A DNA stretch of 64,000 bases, from contig JAYQJE010000001.1 of assembly GCA_038142005.1 (NCBI GenBank), positions 558,001 to 622,000 on the forward strand. The letters run 5' to 3'. Below, piece after piece: positions 18,717 through 30,239 of the stretch. Made by a program: the position numbers and the translations under genes. The DNA comes from SHAN690 sp023262195 (lineage in GTDB: Bacteria > Bacteroidota > Bacteroidia > Flavobacteriales_G > Salibacteraceae). Position 1 is the first letter of the stretch. The number at the start of each line of letters is the position of its first letter. A model generated the notes under the pieces. That model was not told the DNA's origin. It did no database searches and saw nothing but the letters and a program-made list of their open reading frames with translations.

Positions 18717-20471
18717 ATGTATAGAACGCACAACTGCGGGGAACTGCGTATTGACAATATTGGAGAAAACATCATACTGGCTGGATGGGTGCAACGCACG
18801 AGGGATATGGGAGGCATGACTTTCTTAGACCTTAGAGATCGATATGGAGTAACTCAAGTTTCCTTTAATCAAGAGGTGAACGCTGATCTGTGCTTGGCGG
18901 CTAGAAAATTGGGGCGTGAATACGTTGTGCAGGTTGAGGGCAAAGTCATAGAGCGCGAAAGCAAAAACCAAAATATTGACACTGGTGCTATTGAAATACA
19001 AGCTAGCAAACTCACTGTGCTCAATGCATCGGAGACACCACCCTTTACAATAGAGGATGAAACCGATGGCGGAGAAGAGTTGAGGATGAAATATCGATAC
19101 CTCGACTTAAGGCGCAAACCGCTTCGCAACAACTTAGAGCTGAGGCATAGGCTAGGATTTGAAACTAGAAGGTATCTAGACCAACATCGATTCTTAGAAA
19201 TCGAAACTCCATATCTGATTAAATCAACCCCTGAGGGTGCTCGCGACTTTGTTGTTCCTTCTAGGATGCATAATGGTGAGTTTTACGCATTACCGCAATC
19301 ACCACAGACGTTTAAGCAGCTGTTGATGGTGAGTGGTTATGATCGATATTTTCAGATCGTCAGGTGTTTTAGAGACGAAGATTTACGTGCCGATCGTCAG
19401 CCAGAGTTCACGCAGATTGATTGCGAAATGGCATTTGTAGACCAAGACGATGTGCTCAACACCTTTGAAGGACTGGTTCGCCATCTCTTCAAAGAAGTGA
19501 AAGGCATAGAGCTACCAGAATACAAAATCATGACCTATGAGGAAGCCATGCGACTGTATGGCTCAGACAAGCCGGATCTTCGTTTTGGGATGCCCTTTGT
19601 GGAGCTCAATGAAGAGACTCAAAACAAGGGTTTTGGAGTATTTGATGCTGCTGATCTTGTGGTTGGTATATGCGCCAAGGGAGCCGCAGACTACACTCGA
19701 AAGCAACTTGATAAACTCACTGACTTTGTGCGCAAACCTCAGATTGGGGCAAAGGGATTAGTGTATTGCAAAGTGAATGAGGATGGAACTTTCAAATCAT
19801 CCGTTGATAAATTCTTCGATCAAGAAGCCTTGGCAAGTTGGGCAGATAAAATGGATGCTCAACCAGGTGACTTAATCTTAATACTTGCCGGTGTTAAAGA
19901 GGCCACCCGCAAGCAAATGAATGAGCTTCGTTTGGAAATGGGTAACCAACTAGGGTTGAGAAACCCCAACGATTTTGCCCCGCTCTGGGTAGTAGATTTT
20001 CCGCTTTTAGAATGGGATGTAGAATCAAAAAGGTTTCATGCCATGCACCACCCATTCACAAGCCCAAAAAAGGAACACTTAGGCTTGCTCGATACCGATC
20101 CCGAAAAAGTGAATGCTAATGCCTATGATATGGTGATCAATGGCGTGGAGTTGGGTGGAGGGTCAATCCGAATTCACGATCAAAAAATTCAATCCAAGAT
20201 GTTTGATTTGCTTGGATTCACCAAAGATGAAGCTGAGAAACAATTCGGTTTCTTGATGGGCGCCTTCAAATATGGTGCTCCACCACACGGTGGCATTGCG
20301 TTTGGCTTTGATCGTTTGGCTGCCATTTTTGGTGGAACTGATTCGATTCGAGACTACATCGCTTTTCCAAAAAACAATGCTGGACGCGACTTAATGATCG
20401 ACTCCCCGTCCACCATAGCTCCAGATCAACTCAATGAACTGGGCATTGATGTAATTGATAGCAATGAATAG
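18717..20471 (+). CDS. aspS: Aspartyl-tRNA synthetase
   Basis: 584 residues, intact, bacterial type. The N-terminal OB-fold anticodon-binding domain (LAGWVQRTRDMGGMTFLDLR) precedes class II motifs: motif 1 near FLEIETPYLIKSTPEGARDF, motif 2 FRDEDLRADRQPEFTQID, and motif 3 GIAFGFDRLAA. The GAD insertion domain sits between motifs 2 and 3. It charges tRNA-Asp. The ClC channel gene begins 2 bp after the stop, so they may be co-transcribed. Confidence 0.97.
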   Translation: MYRTHNCGELRIDNIGENIILAGWVQRTRDMGGMTFLDLRDRYGVTQVSFNQEVNADLCLAARKLGREYVVQVEGKVIERESKNQNIDTGAIEIQASKLTVLNASETPPFTIEDETDGGEELRMKYRYLDLRRKPLRNNLELRHRLGFETRRYLDQHRFLEIETPYLIKSTPEGARDFVVPSRMHNGEFYALPQSPQTFKQLLMVSGYDRYFQIVRCFRDEDLRADRQPEFTQIDCEMAFVDQDDVLNTFEGLVRHLFKEVKGIELPEYKIMTYEEAMRLYGSDKPDLRFGMPFVELNEETQNKGFGVFDAADLVVGICAKGAADYTRKQLDKLTDFVRKPQIGAKGLVYCKVNEDGTFKSSVDKFFDQEALASWADKMDAQPGDLILILAGVKEATRKQMNELRLEMGNQLGLRNPNDFAPLWVVDFPLLEWDVESKRFHAMHHPFTSPKKEHLGLLDTDPEKVNANAYDMVINGVELGGGSIRIHDQKIQSKMFDLLGFTKDEAEKQFGFLMGAFKYGAPPHGGIAFGFDRLAAIFGGTDSIRDYIAFPKNNAGRDLMIDSPSTIAPDQLNELGIDVIDSNE

Positions 20472-20473
20472 TC

Positions 20474-22320
20474 GTGTCCAAGGCCAGTGAACTTTTTGAC
20501 AAGACCTTTGAATCGGTTGATCCTTATCTAAGAGAAACCAACCGTTTTTTAGTAAAACTTGTAAAGTGGGTAAACGGCTGGCGCAAAGACTACTTATCTG
20601 ACAAGCAGTTTGTCTATTTGTTGGCTATTGTAATTGGCTTCATCAGTGGTCTTGTTGCAATCGCAATTAAAAATTCGGTCCGTTTCATTCAATTTCTACT
20701 TACGGAAAGTTTCTTTCAGGAATACGACTATGTCCTCTATATCTTCTACCCACTGATTGGTATTCTTATCACGCAATGGGTGATCCGTAAGCTGGTAAGA
20801 AATCCCGTTAATCATGGTATTCCAAATACGCTCTATGCCATTTCTAAGAAGAGTGCCCTGATTAAGCGTCATAATCTTTTCAGCTCCGTTTTAACAGCAT
20901 CAATCACAGCGGGTTTTGGTGGAAGTGTCGGATTGGAAGGACCCACTGTTGGCACCACTACCGCTTGGGGATCAAACATTGCCACACTCTTTAAACTCCC
21001 GTACAAAACCCGCACCTTACTTATTGGATGCGCAGCGAGTGGAGCAATGGCATCGCTATTTAATGCTCCTGTTGCGGCCATTGTGTTTGCCATTGAGGTG
21101 ATTATGCTTGACCTTACCACTGCATCACTTATTCCATTGTTACTTTCTTCCGCCACCGCAGCTATTACATCAAAATTTCTTCTTGGTGGAGGCATACTCT
21201 TCCACTTTAATATCACAGAAGAGTTTCAGTTTGTGCATCTTCCTTACTACGTTGGACTTGGGATATTCATGGGTGCCGCATCAATTCATTTTTATCGCTC
21301 GTTCACCTTTATCAATCGTGTTTTTGATAGAATCAAAATACAACGAACGAAAATGATCATAGGGGGCTTGCTCATCGGGCTATTGCTTTTTCTGCTTCCC
21401 CCTCTTTATGGTGAGGGCTATGAAACCATTAATTCAATCATTGAGGGACGTCCATTCGATATTTTGGATCACAGCCTTTTTGCAGATTATAAGTCCAACA
21501 TATACGTGCTCTTAGGATTTGTATTAGCACTTGGATTGTTGAAAGTTTTTGCCACCATGCTCACCTTTCGTGCTGGGGGTGTTGGGGGTGCTTTTGCGCC
21601 TACCCTATTCATGGGTGCCATGTTTGGCTTTGTTTACGCACGAGCGATAAATCATTTGGATTTTGGTAATCTTCCAGAAAGCAATTTTACGTTGGTGGCT
21701 ATGGCAGGCATGATGGCAGGTAACCTACACGCTCCACTGATGGCTATATTCCTTATCGCGGAAATCACTGGTGGTTATGAGCTTTTTGTGCCGCTTATGA
21801 TTACCTCATCGATAGCTTTTGTAACGGTGAAGCAGTTTATACCACACAGTGTTTATACGGCACAGTTGGCCAGACGTGGGCAGCTTATAACACATGATAA
21901 AGACCAAGCAGTCCTAACCCTTATGAAACTACATAGGGAAATAGAGACTGACTTTTTATCTGTTGACCCCTATGATAAATTGGGTGATTTGGTTAAAGTC
22001 ATTTCAAAATCTAAGCGCAACTTATTTCCTGTTGTTTCTGAGGATGGACGCTTTATTGGAATTGTAAACCTAAACGAGGTCAGGCATATCATATTCAATC
22101 AAGAATTATACGATTCTACCTATGTTCATGATCTTATGAATGACGCTCCGGACTTTATAGGCGAAAATGAGAACATGGAAGCAGTCATGAACAAATTTGA
22201 ACAAAGTGGTGCTTGAATCTTCCCGTGCTCAATAGCCAAGGCCATTATGTAGGATTTGTTTCTAAATCAAAGCTTTTTAGTGCCTACCGTAACCTGCTCA
22301 AGGACTTTTACGAAACTTAG
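20474..22320 (+). CDS. ClC-type chloride channel/transporter with C-terminal CBS domains (frameshifted at 3' end)
   Basis: GTG 20474 starts a ~615-residue protein. ClC signatures: GFGGSVGLEGPTVG (with the gating glutamate), FAIEVIMLD, GAGGVGGAFAPTLFMGAMFG-like region and GNLHAPLMAIFLIAEITGG. About ten membrane helices, then two cytoplasmic CBS domains (LFPVVSEDGRFIGIVNLNEV). A one-base loss at about 22215 creates a premature TGA; adding a G restores GAWNLPVLNSQGHYVGF and the stop at 22318-22320. Whether it is a channel or H+/Cl- antiporter is not certain. The stop overlaps the convergent gene's stop by 4 bp. Confidence 0.9.
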
Positions 22321-24960
22321 TTGATCAACACAATGCGTTGAGTCTTTACTCGTTCATCTTTTTTAGAATGGATGATGATGATTCCTCTATATTCATTATA
22401 TCTAAAGTTGAGACTATTACACCCGTAACATTCTCTTAGAATCCTTCCATCGGGAGTAAAGATTTTTACTTCATTGGGTAGCTCCTGTCCGGTCCAAATA
22501 AGATTTCCTCGGCTGGGATTTGGATACCACTGGCCGAAGGATTTTTCATCGTAAGTAAAGTATTCAATAAAGGTGGATGTGTCGTTGGTGTCTTTCATCC
22601 TTAAATCAAATACATAAGAGGTATCACAACCATTATTATCGAAAATGGTTACCGTATAAATCCCAGTATCTACGCTATTTTGGAAACCGATTGGGAACGA
22701 AGTGGTATCATCATTCCATCGAAACTTGTATGGTTTACTACCGCCTTCCGCAGTAACTACTAATCGCCATCTGGCTGGAGTCAAGATAATTCGTATCGAT
22801 GATGTATCCACCAATAGCGCGTCCGGTTGTGTAACGGTAAGTGATAAATTCTTGAAGCAGCCTCTAACATCTGATACCGTAACCGAATACGTACCTGCAG
22901 TAATCTCATTATTCATACTAGTGAATACACCATTACTCCAAACATAAGTGTATGGTAGAGTTCCCCCATCGGCCATAACAAGAGCATATGCGTTGTTTTC
23001 ACCATAGCACAGAATATCGCTGTGTTCCTCTACTATATGCAATGAGTCAGGTTGTGTGAGCTCTTTTGTATCAAAATTTTTACAGCCAAACTCATCCTCG
23101 ATAGTGACAGCATAATCCCCAGGTCCCAAATTGGTAATTTCTGCAAAAGGTGAACCGTTGCTCCATTTATAAGTATAGTCGAATTGGATATTTGATGGAA
23201 TTGCTTCCAAAGAGCCATCCTCTACACCATAGCAGGAAGGTCTTATCACCTGCACTTGGAAATCGGGAATTGGCTTGGCAATCACCGCGACACTATCTGC
23301 ATTAGCGGTGTTGCCAAATTGGTTAGTAGAGGTCAATCCGAACACTCCCGGACTAGCCACAGTAATTGTGTCTGTTGTCGCCCCAGTTGACCAAACAACA
23401 GAATGCGATGGATCTGGGTTTACTAACCTCACAGAGTCGTTACCACAAATATATGGGCCATCGGGAAGTAATATCTTTGATATTGGGAATGGCGATCCAC
23501 CTTCTTTTAGCCGAATATGTTGACCACATTCCAGGTTGTAGAATGTTGTATCATCACCATTGGGCCATCTTATTAGAAGACTATCGACACCACACGTATC
23601 CCCAAGACCGATGGTAATGTGCTGAGAGTTCTGACCTATAAAACTTTCACTACTAAACCTCCAATGATCACGCCTAATACCCCCAACATACGAGGAAATT
23701 AGAGAGCCCACTGCGTTTCTATTGTTAGTTGATCCTTCTAAAAATATTTTAATCCATTTATTGTCGGTAATGGTCGTGTTTTCAAAGAATCTTGGATGAC
23801 CAGGTATAGTGCGGAACACCAATATATCACTGAGCCCATCAGCATTAAAATCCCCCAGAGCAGTAGAATATGATGGTTGTGATTCTAGATTCATATCTAG
23901 TTGATTCGTAGAATCTACAAGACTATCACCAATGTTCTCAAAAAATTTATCATAGGAGAATGGAGGCTCAAACCAAGTATTACCATTGGCCATATACAGA
24001 TCCTCGTCTCGATCAAGATCTGCGTCAAAAATTCACCTCCCCAAGTAGTCCTGAATGAGTCGAGCTGCAAATATTCCGCCATATCTGTATGGCTTAACAG
24101 AGAGTCACTAACGAAGAACTTATTGTCATAATTGGTGTTCGCAATAAACAGATCTAAGTGACCATCATAATTAAAATCGGTTGGTACCACCCCCATACCA
24201 TCCATAATTGCTACGAACTCAGATGTTCCATATGGCAAGGCGGAGAAGGTAGAGTCGCCATTATTTATAAAAAGCTCATTTGTGTCACAAAGGTCATTAG
24301 ATAAGTAGATGTCAGGTAACGTATCTTGGTTGAAATCAAACATGATCGTTTGAAAAGAGTTTTTAAATCCATTATCCACACCAGCTGCCACCGCCATTTC
24401 AGTAAACACTCCAGCGTCATTTAAAAAGAAAAAGGTTTGGCTCGCAATCCGAATAATTGGACACATAAACATCCAAGAAACCATTGTTATCCATGTCGGC
24501 AACCGTTATCCCATAATATTCACTGCTATCAGCAAGTATGGACGATAATGCTGTAACGTTGGTGAAAAGATAATTTGAATCATGCCTAAACAATTGGACA
24601 TTAGAATCAGCATAGGCAATAAGCATGTCATTGTCGCCATCATTATCATAGTCAAACCATTGAATGGCTTTTGCTAAGCCAATAATTGGAATATTCGTCT
24701 CCTTATTTCTGAAAAATCCTCCTTGATTCTCATCCACGGATAGAAAGGAATTCTTGGGAGGAACCATGGTGATATCATCAAACCCATCTTCATTTACATC
24801 AAAAAAGCTTAAGCCAGAACCATACGTAAATTTAGAGCCATTATCGCCATGAAAGGTAACAAGCGTATCAAACACATTGTCAAAAGTAATCTGGCCCCCA
24901 CTTATATAACATGACACTAAAAAGCACTATGGTTAAAGTGAGTCTTTTTATGAGTGTCAA
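22317..24960 (-). CDS. Large secreted FG-GAP/VCBS, ASPIC/UnbV and SprB-like repeat protein (three frameshifts)
   Basis: A signal peptide starts at about 24960 (possible TTG; IKRLTLTIVLF...LVSCYISGG). VCBS/FG-GAP repeats follow (FFDVNEDGFDDITMV, FDYDNDGDNDMLIAY, ADMDNNGFLDVYVSN). An ASPIC/UnbV domain (GLGDTCGVDSLLIRWPNGD) precedes SprB-like repeats (SCYGVEDGSLEAIPS, GPGDYAVTIEDEFGC). The C-terminus resembles a sorting domain (FGQWYPNPSRGNLIW). Single-base losses in homopolymers break the frame at 24919-24923, 24423-24433 and 24027-24031; each added base restores domain sequence. Probably a type IX-secreted, Ca2+-binding surface protein. Confidence 0.78.
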
Positions 24961-25019
24961 TTTTGATTTCACCTTCTCCAAAATTTTGACTTTAATCTGT
25001 CTCGATTAAAATTTGTATC

Positions 25020-25057
25020 AAAAAAAAGGAGCCCCTCAATACAGAGGCGCTCCTTTT
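25020..25057 (-). terminator. Intrinsic terminator downstream of the GEVED/SprB-like gene
   Basis: The arms 25028-25037 and 25044-25053 pair over nine base pairs with one mismatch around a 6-nt loop. On the minus strand the hairpin is followed by a run of eight T (25020-25027). It lies ~20 bp after the stop at 25077. Confidence 0.75.
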
Positions 25058-25076
25058 CATATTTAATGATCTATTC

Positions 25077-27612
25077 TTACTTAGTTACACTAAGTTGATG
25101 TCTGATGACAGCATCATTATTGTAAATATTCAAGAAATAGACTCCAGCATTCAAATCAGAGATGTCAATTGTATTCACACCTGATTTCAAGGTAGAAACA
25201 GACTTTACAAAGCTCCCCTTCACATCCATGATTTCAACTGAAGCATTGTCAGCAGTTTCAATTTCTATATTCACCATTAAAGAAGCTGGATTAGGATAAA
25301 CATTGATGCCTGTGTTGGCTAGAGTATTAACTCCAGTAGGCCAAATTTCGATCTCAACCTCATCTGTTCCTTGACAACCTGCCTCGTTCGTAACAGTCAC
25401 TCGATATTTACCACTCTCAGTTACAGTTGTAGTAGCGTTGCTACTTCCATCACTCCAAGAGTAAGCAGTATGCAAACCAGCATCAAGAATGAATTCCCCA
25501 CCGTCAGAGCTGAAGATATCTGGACCTAAATCCACTTCTGGCAGGCTATTGTTTGCAAGTACTGAAACACTCGCGAAGCTTTACAGCCATTGCTATCTGT
25601 AACAACGAAATTGTAGTTTCCATCGCCCAAACCTGAGGCAGTCTGACCCTCCACGTTAACTGGACTCCACATGTACATGTAAGGAGCTACACCACCTGCA
25701 GCTACACCAGTAGCTGAGCCATTTGTGTCTCCAGGACAATTCACGTTGATGACATTGTTAATCGCTGCTTGAAGTAAAGTGGGCTCGTGTACTACTAGTT
25801 CACTTACTTCAATCGTACAACCCACATTGTCTTCTGCAGATACAGAATATGTGCCAGGACCTAAGCCCGTGATTGTAGCGGTGGTTTGACCTGAATTCCA
25901 GTCGAATTGATATGGAAGTATTCCCCCAGTTATTCCTGGATCAACCATACCATTATTATCTCCAAAACACTCAATATCAGTAACCATAGCTGAATCAGTC
26001 AAGAAACTGATTGGCTCTACAATTAGGGTATCCACAGTAACACAGCCGTTTTTATCCGACACCGAAACATCATATACGCCTTGAGTAATCCTTGAATATC
26101 CTTACCAGTATGACCGGTAGACCATTCGTATGTTAAACCGTTTTCATCTGGTGGACAAAAGCCGATAAACGATGAGGAATCCGGAGTACCACTCCAGTTT
26201 GAACCGTTTCTGCCAGGATAAGTATAAGCCTCATCTCCATCAGCATTTTCGATTCCTTGTGTCATAGAACCAAACCCTGGATAACTAAAGAATTCTGTAT
26301 GTATTTCAATGCAGTTGGTCGTTTCAAGTAACTTGATTTGAGCAGTTACGCGGGGTGGCGCTTGACCACAGCAGACTGGTAAATCTTCAAAGGAAATAAC
26401 GCAAGTTCTAAACGGAGCAATGCCCGTTACATGATAAGAATAATTGGATGTAAATGCTGTAGCTGTCCAATAATCCCAAGCAGCATAGATAGCGTTGTTA
26501 GGCTCGAAATTAGAGTTATTTGGAATTGCATCGCCATCACAACAACCATTATCGGATGATCCGTTGAAAGAGATAAATCCATTGGACGCCATCACAAATT
26601 GATCAAATGTATCACCGAAGTATACAAAGTCAAATCCGATATCTTGCGGAACTGAGACTTGGTTATTACTTAAGAAAATCTGTGTAGCAGCTTCACCACC
26701 ATCTTCCCACATATAGTTAGCTGATGTAGTATCCCAAACATATGCGTCAGTGATTGGTGTACCTCCAGAACCATCAACAGTTGCTTCAGAAATATCGTAA
26801 TCACATATCATTGGTTGAGTTAAATAAGCGTCAGCAACTAAGGTGTCAGGCGCAAGGTATTCAGTGAATGAAGTATCCATAACTCCATTATTATCTGTAA
26901 TAATAACAGAATACGTACCTGCTACTAAACCCCCAATAGAATCCGTGGTAGCTCCAGTCGACCATAGGTAGTTAAAAGGAGGAGCTGCATTCAGACCTAC
27001 AGCTAGCGCCTTGATTGAACCGTCATCACTATTGTAACAATCTAACATTAAAGTATCTGGCGTAAAAGCAGTTAAAGTTTAAGTTGTTACGAAGATTGTA
27101 TAATCCTCCGTCTCACCGTTGTCGTAAGGGCCACATGGCAAAATTTGCGCAGCTTGACTAACTTCTGAAGAAACAATTCTCATCCGTGTTTCTCCTAAGA
27201 AGGCATTAGCTGGAACGTTGATCGTGTGGTTGAACGTCCAAATCGTGGAACTACTGAAAGTAGAGGCTCCCTGATCTTCATTGGCATCTTCGAAGTCACC
27301 ATCTTGATTCCAATCAATAAAAATTTTATGCCCTCTCGTGTAACCGAAAAATGAACTGCACGTTCCGTGTTGAACAGTTACAGTATAAGCATTTCCTAGA
27401 ACTACATCAGCAGCAGGCAGAAGTGTATTGTCGGTATACGTTTGACAACCACTAGTGTTTACAGCATTAATAGTCGTAGTCTCTCCAGCTAGATTGACGG
27501 AGTTGATCCTACCATCTCCGGTAAAGGCAGCAAACGAAGTGCAATACTGCGCAAACGACACATATCCTAACAGGGACAATGCCGCTGTTAGAAGAGTAAT
27601 TTTTGATTTCAT
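25077..27612 (-). CDS. Secreted GEVED-domain and SprB-like repeat protein with type IX sorting domain (interrupted frame)
   Basis: MKSKITLLTAALSLLGYVSFAQ is the signal peptide region. The first ~175 residues form a GEVED domain (IFIDWNQDGDFEDANE, ETRMRIVSS, NGETEDYTIF). SprB-like repeats follow (LDCYNSDDGSIKALAVG, NYLWSTGATTDSI, GPGTYSVSAEDNVGC), with an intervening jelly-roll-like segment near residues 270-370. The C-terminus carries INVYPNPASLMVNIEI and ends RHQLSVTK. The frame has an in-frame TAA at 27079-27081 and one-base shifts near 26090 and 25583. ~845 residues in total. Surface adhesin-like role inferred only. Confidence 0.78.
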
Positions 27613-27774
27613 AAAATTAGTTTAAAGTTAAAGTGCATATATAATAAGAATGAAGCATTCAAATCGCTTATTCATTAAAACTTTTTTTGAATAAGATGAC
27701 AAGGATACAACATTTTCTATAGACGAAAATACAGAATATAGGTTTGTACCCTATTTTTTTTTCGATGAATATGA

Positions 27775-28913
27775 TTATAGCGTGCCTCTTACCTCTTGTT
27801 CACGTTCAATCGCTTCGAAAAGCGCCTTAAAGTTGCCTTTACCAAAGCTCTTGGCGCCTTTGCGCTGTATAATTTCAAAAAACAACGTGGGCCTATCCAT
27901 CTGTGGCTTTGTAAACAATTGTAATAAATAACCCTCATCATCTCGGTCAACCAAAATTCCACGCTCCTTTAGGGGTTCAATATCTTCATCGATTTCTCCT
28001 ACCCTATCGAGCAAATCGTCATAATAGTTTGACGGAACGTATAAAAATTCGACTCCGCGATTTTTCATTTCTGATACGGTGTGAATGATATTATCTGTAG
28101 CGACAGCAATATGCTGAACTCCCGCACCATTATAAAAATCAATGTACTCCTCAATTTGAGATTTCTTTTTCCCTCTGCAGGCTCGTTTATAGGAAACTTA
28201 ATGCGTCCATTGCCATTGCTCATCACCTTACTCATCAGTGCAGTGTAATCCGTGCTGATGTCTTTATCATCGAAAGAGATCAATTGAGCAAAGCCCATCA
28301 CCTTTGCGTAAAACTCAACCCACTTATTCATTTCTCCCCAGCCCACATTTCCAACCATGTGATCCACATACTTTAAACCTACTGGTGCTGGGTTGTAGTG
28401 GCTTTCCCACTTTCTATAGTTAGGCAAGAACACTCCATTGTAATTTGATCGTTCCACAAAAATGTGAACCGTATCTCCATAGGTATGAATACCACTGCGC
28501 ATCACATAGCCATGCTGGTCTTCTTCTTTGGTTGGCTCCATGTATGATTTTGCACCGCGCTTTGTGGTTTCTTCCCAGCTCTTTGTGGCATCATCTACCC
28601 AAAGTGCCACAACTTTTACACCATCACCATGTTTTGCCAGGTGATCGTTAATAGGCGACTCCGCATTTAGCGGAGAGGTAAGTACTATTTTTATTTTGTC
28701 TTGGGTGATAACATATGACGACCGATCTTTCATTCCAGTTTCTAAACCAGCATAAGCGAAAGACTGAAAGCCAAATGCTGTTTTATAATAATGTGCCGCC
28801 TGTTTTGCATTGCCTACATAAAATTCTACGTAGTCCGTTCCCAATAGTGGTAAAAAATCTTCTGCATCTGGGTTCTCCTTCTCCAGCTTAAGTGATGTTG
28901 TGTCGGTTATCAT
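27775..28913 (-). CDS. hppD: 4-hydroxyphenylpyruvate dioxygenase (frameshifted)
   Basis: ~379 residues when joined. The N-terminal vicinal-oxygen-chelate domain contains FYVGNAKQAAHYYKTAFGF; the C-terminal domain carries YVDHMVGNVGWGEMNKWVEFY, then GVQHIAVATDNI (iron ligand His) and LLQLFTKPQMDRPTLFFEII (iron ligand Glu region). The frame breaks in a T5 run at 28166-28170 (plus strand); a sixth base gives EGKKKSQIEEY. HppD converts 4-hydroxyphenylpyruvate to homogentisate, the substrate of HmgA encoded 47 bp upstream on the same strand. Confidence 0.95.
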
Positions 28914-28960
28914 TTTGTCTTCATTCGTTTTAATCTATCCAGCTTTTCCAATAGGTTTCA

Positions 28961-30088
28961 TCATCGATTCCAAGCGCCTGCTTGGTAATCTTCAAAGGGG
29001 GCAAAGGTATCTACCATTACTGCCAGCTCTTCCGTTTTTTCTTGACCTATACTTCGTTCCATGGCACCTGGATGAGGACCATGCGGTATACCCGCTGGGT
29101 GTAATGAAATATAGCCTTTCTCCACATGGTTTCTACTCATAAAGTCGCCATCCACATAGTACAATACTTCATCAGAGTCAATGTTACTGTGATTATAGGG
29201 TGCCGGAATGGATTTTGGGTGATAGTCATATAATCTAGGCACGAAAGAGCATACTACAAACGCAGTGGTCTCAAAGGTCTGGTGCACGGGAGGAGGTTGA
29301 TGAATCCTTCCAGTAATGGGCTCAAAATCATGAATACTGAAAGCATATGGAAAGTTGAATCCATCCCAACCCACCACATCGAATGGGTGGCGGTCATAAG
29401 TAATGGTATGCAGAGCGTCTTGTTTTTTGACTTTCATTATGAATTCTCCTTTCTCATCATGCGTTTCCAGTTTGCTTGGTGGTCGCAGATCGCGCTCACA
29501 AAAGGGTGAATGCTCTAATAGCTGGCCGAACCAATTCCGATATTTCTTTGGGGTATAAATGGGTTGTCTGGACTCGGTAATAAAAAGTCGATTGTCAGAT
29601 CCATCGAATTCTATTTGATAAATCATACCGCGCGGAACAAGCAGATAGTCTCCATACTTGAATGGAATATTACCGAGGTGTGTTCTCAATTTACCGGTCC
29701 CCTTATGCACAAAAATCAACTCATCGGCATCAGTGTTCTTGTAAAAGTAATCGCGTAGTGATGATGTTGGCGCAGAAAGAATGAGTTGAACATCATTGTT
29801 AACCAAAACCGGCACCCGACTTTCTAAGTAATCGCTTTTTGACTGAACTTCCCAACCTTTCAGCATTCGCGATTTCATATTATTGTCCACGGCAATCTCT
29901 GGCGCCATACTGATAGAATCTCCAACGTTGGTCACACGTGTTGGAGCGTGCACATGGTATAGGTTGCTCGACATTCCATCAAAACCGATGGTGCCAAAAA
30001 GCTGTTCCTGATAAAGCTCTCCATTTTCTTGTCGAAACTGTGTGTGTCTCTTTGAAGGTATCTTACCGAGGCTGTGATAAAAAGGCAT
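28961..30088 (-). CDS. hmgA: Homogentisate 1,2-dioxygenase
   Basis: 375 residues, intact. Homogentisate dioxygenase features: DELIFVHKGTGKLRTHLG (cupin core), GWDGFNFPYAFSIHDFEP, and the metal-ligand region NIDSDEVLYYVDGDF with HPAGIPHGPHPGAMERSIG. It opens the aromatic ring to maleylacetoacetate. It leads a two-gene operon with hppD, placing tyrosine/phenylalanine degradation under one promoter. Later pathway genes (maleylacetoacetate isomerase, fumarylacetoacetase) are not in the window. Confidence 0.96.
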   Translation of the reverse strand: MPFYHSLGKIPSKRHTQFRQENGELYQEQLFGTIGFDGMSSNLYHVHAPTRVTNVGDSISMAPEIAVDNNMKSRMLKGWEVQSKSDYLESRVPVLVNNDVQLILSAPTSSLRDYFYKNTDADELIFVHKGTGKLRTHLGNIPFKYGDYLLVPRGMIYQIEFDGSDNRLFITESRQPIYTPKKYRNWFGQLLEHSPFCERDLRPPSKLETHDEKGEFIMKVKKQDALHTITYDRHPFDVVGWDGFNFPYAFSIHDFEPITGRIHQPPPVHQTFETTAFVVCSFVPRLYDYHPKSIPAPYNHSNIDSDEVLYYVDGDFMSRNHVEKGYISLHPAGIPHGPHPGAMERSIGQEKTEELAVMVDTFAPFEDYQAGAWNR

Positions 30089-30111
30089 ATGTTTTAGTTA
30101 CAAGTTGTAAG

Positions 30112-30141
30112 CAAAGTTAGAAAGTAGGATAGGCTTTACAA
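30112..30141 (-). promoter_or_regulatory. Putative promoter of hmgA-hppD operon
   Basis: On the minus strand TTG (30141-30139) is followed after 19 bp by TAACTTTG (30119-30112), matching the Bacteroidota TTG, ~19 bp, TAnnTTTG pattern. The hmgA ATG lies 23 bp downstream. This is the best promoter match in the window. Confidence 0.6.
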
Positions 30142-30239
30142 TGATTGGTGATAAAGATCATTCGAATTGCACACTTCACTGTTGCTAATCATTCCATACA
30201 GCCCTTTTTCTAAAACTCTATCAGAATAATTTCGACTTT

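Noticed and set aside
1618..27081. Stop-codon reassignment (TAA read as sense) to explain the two in-frame stops
   Set aside because: TAA is used as the normal terminator in many genes here (for example recJ, dprA, lgt, GSCFA).
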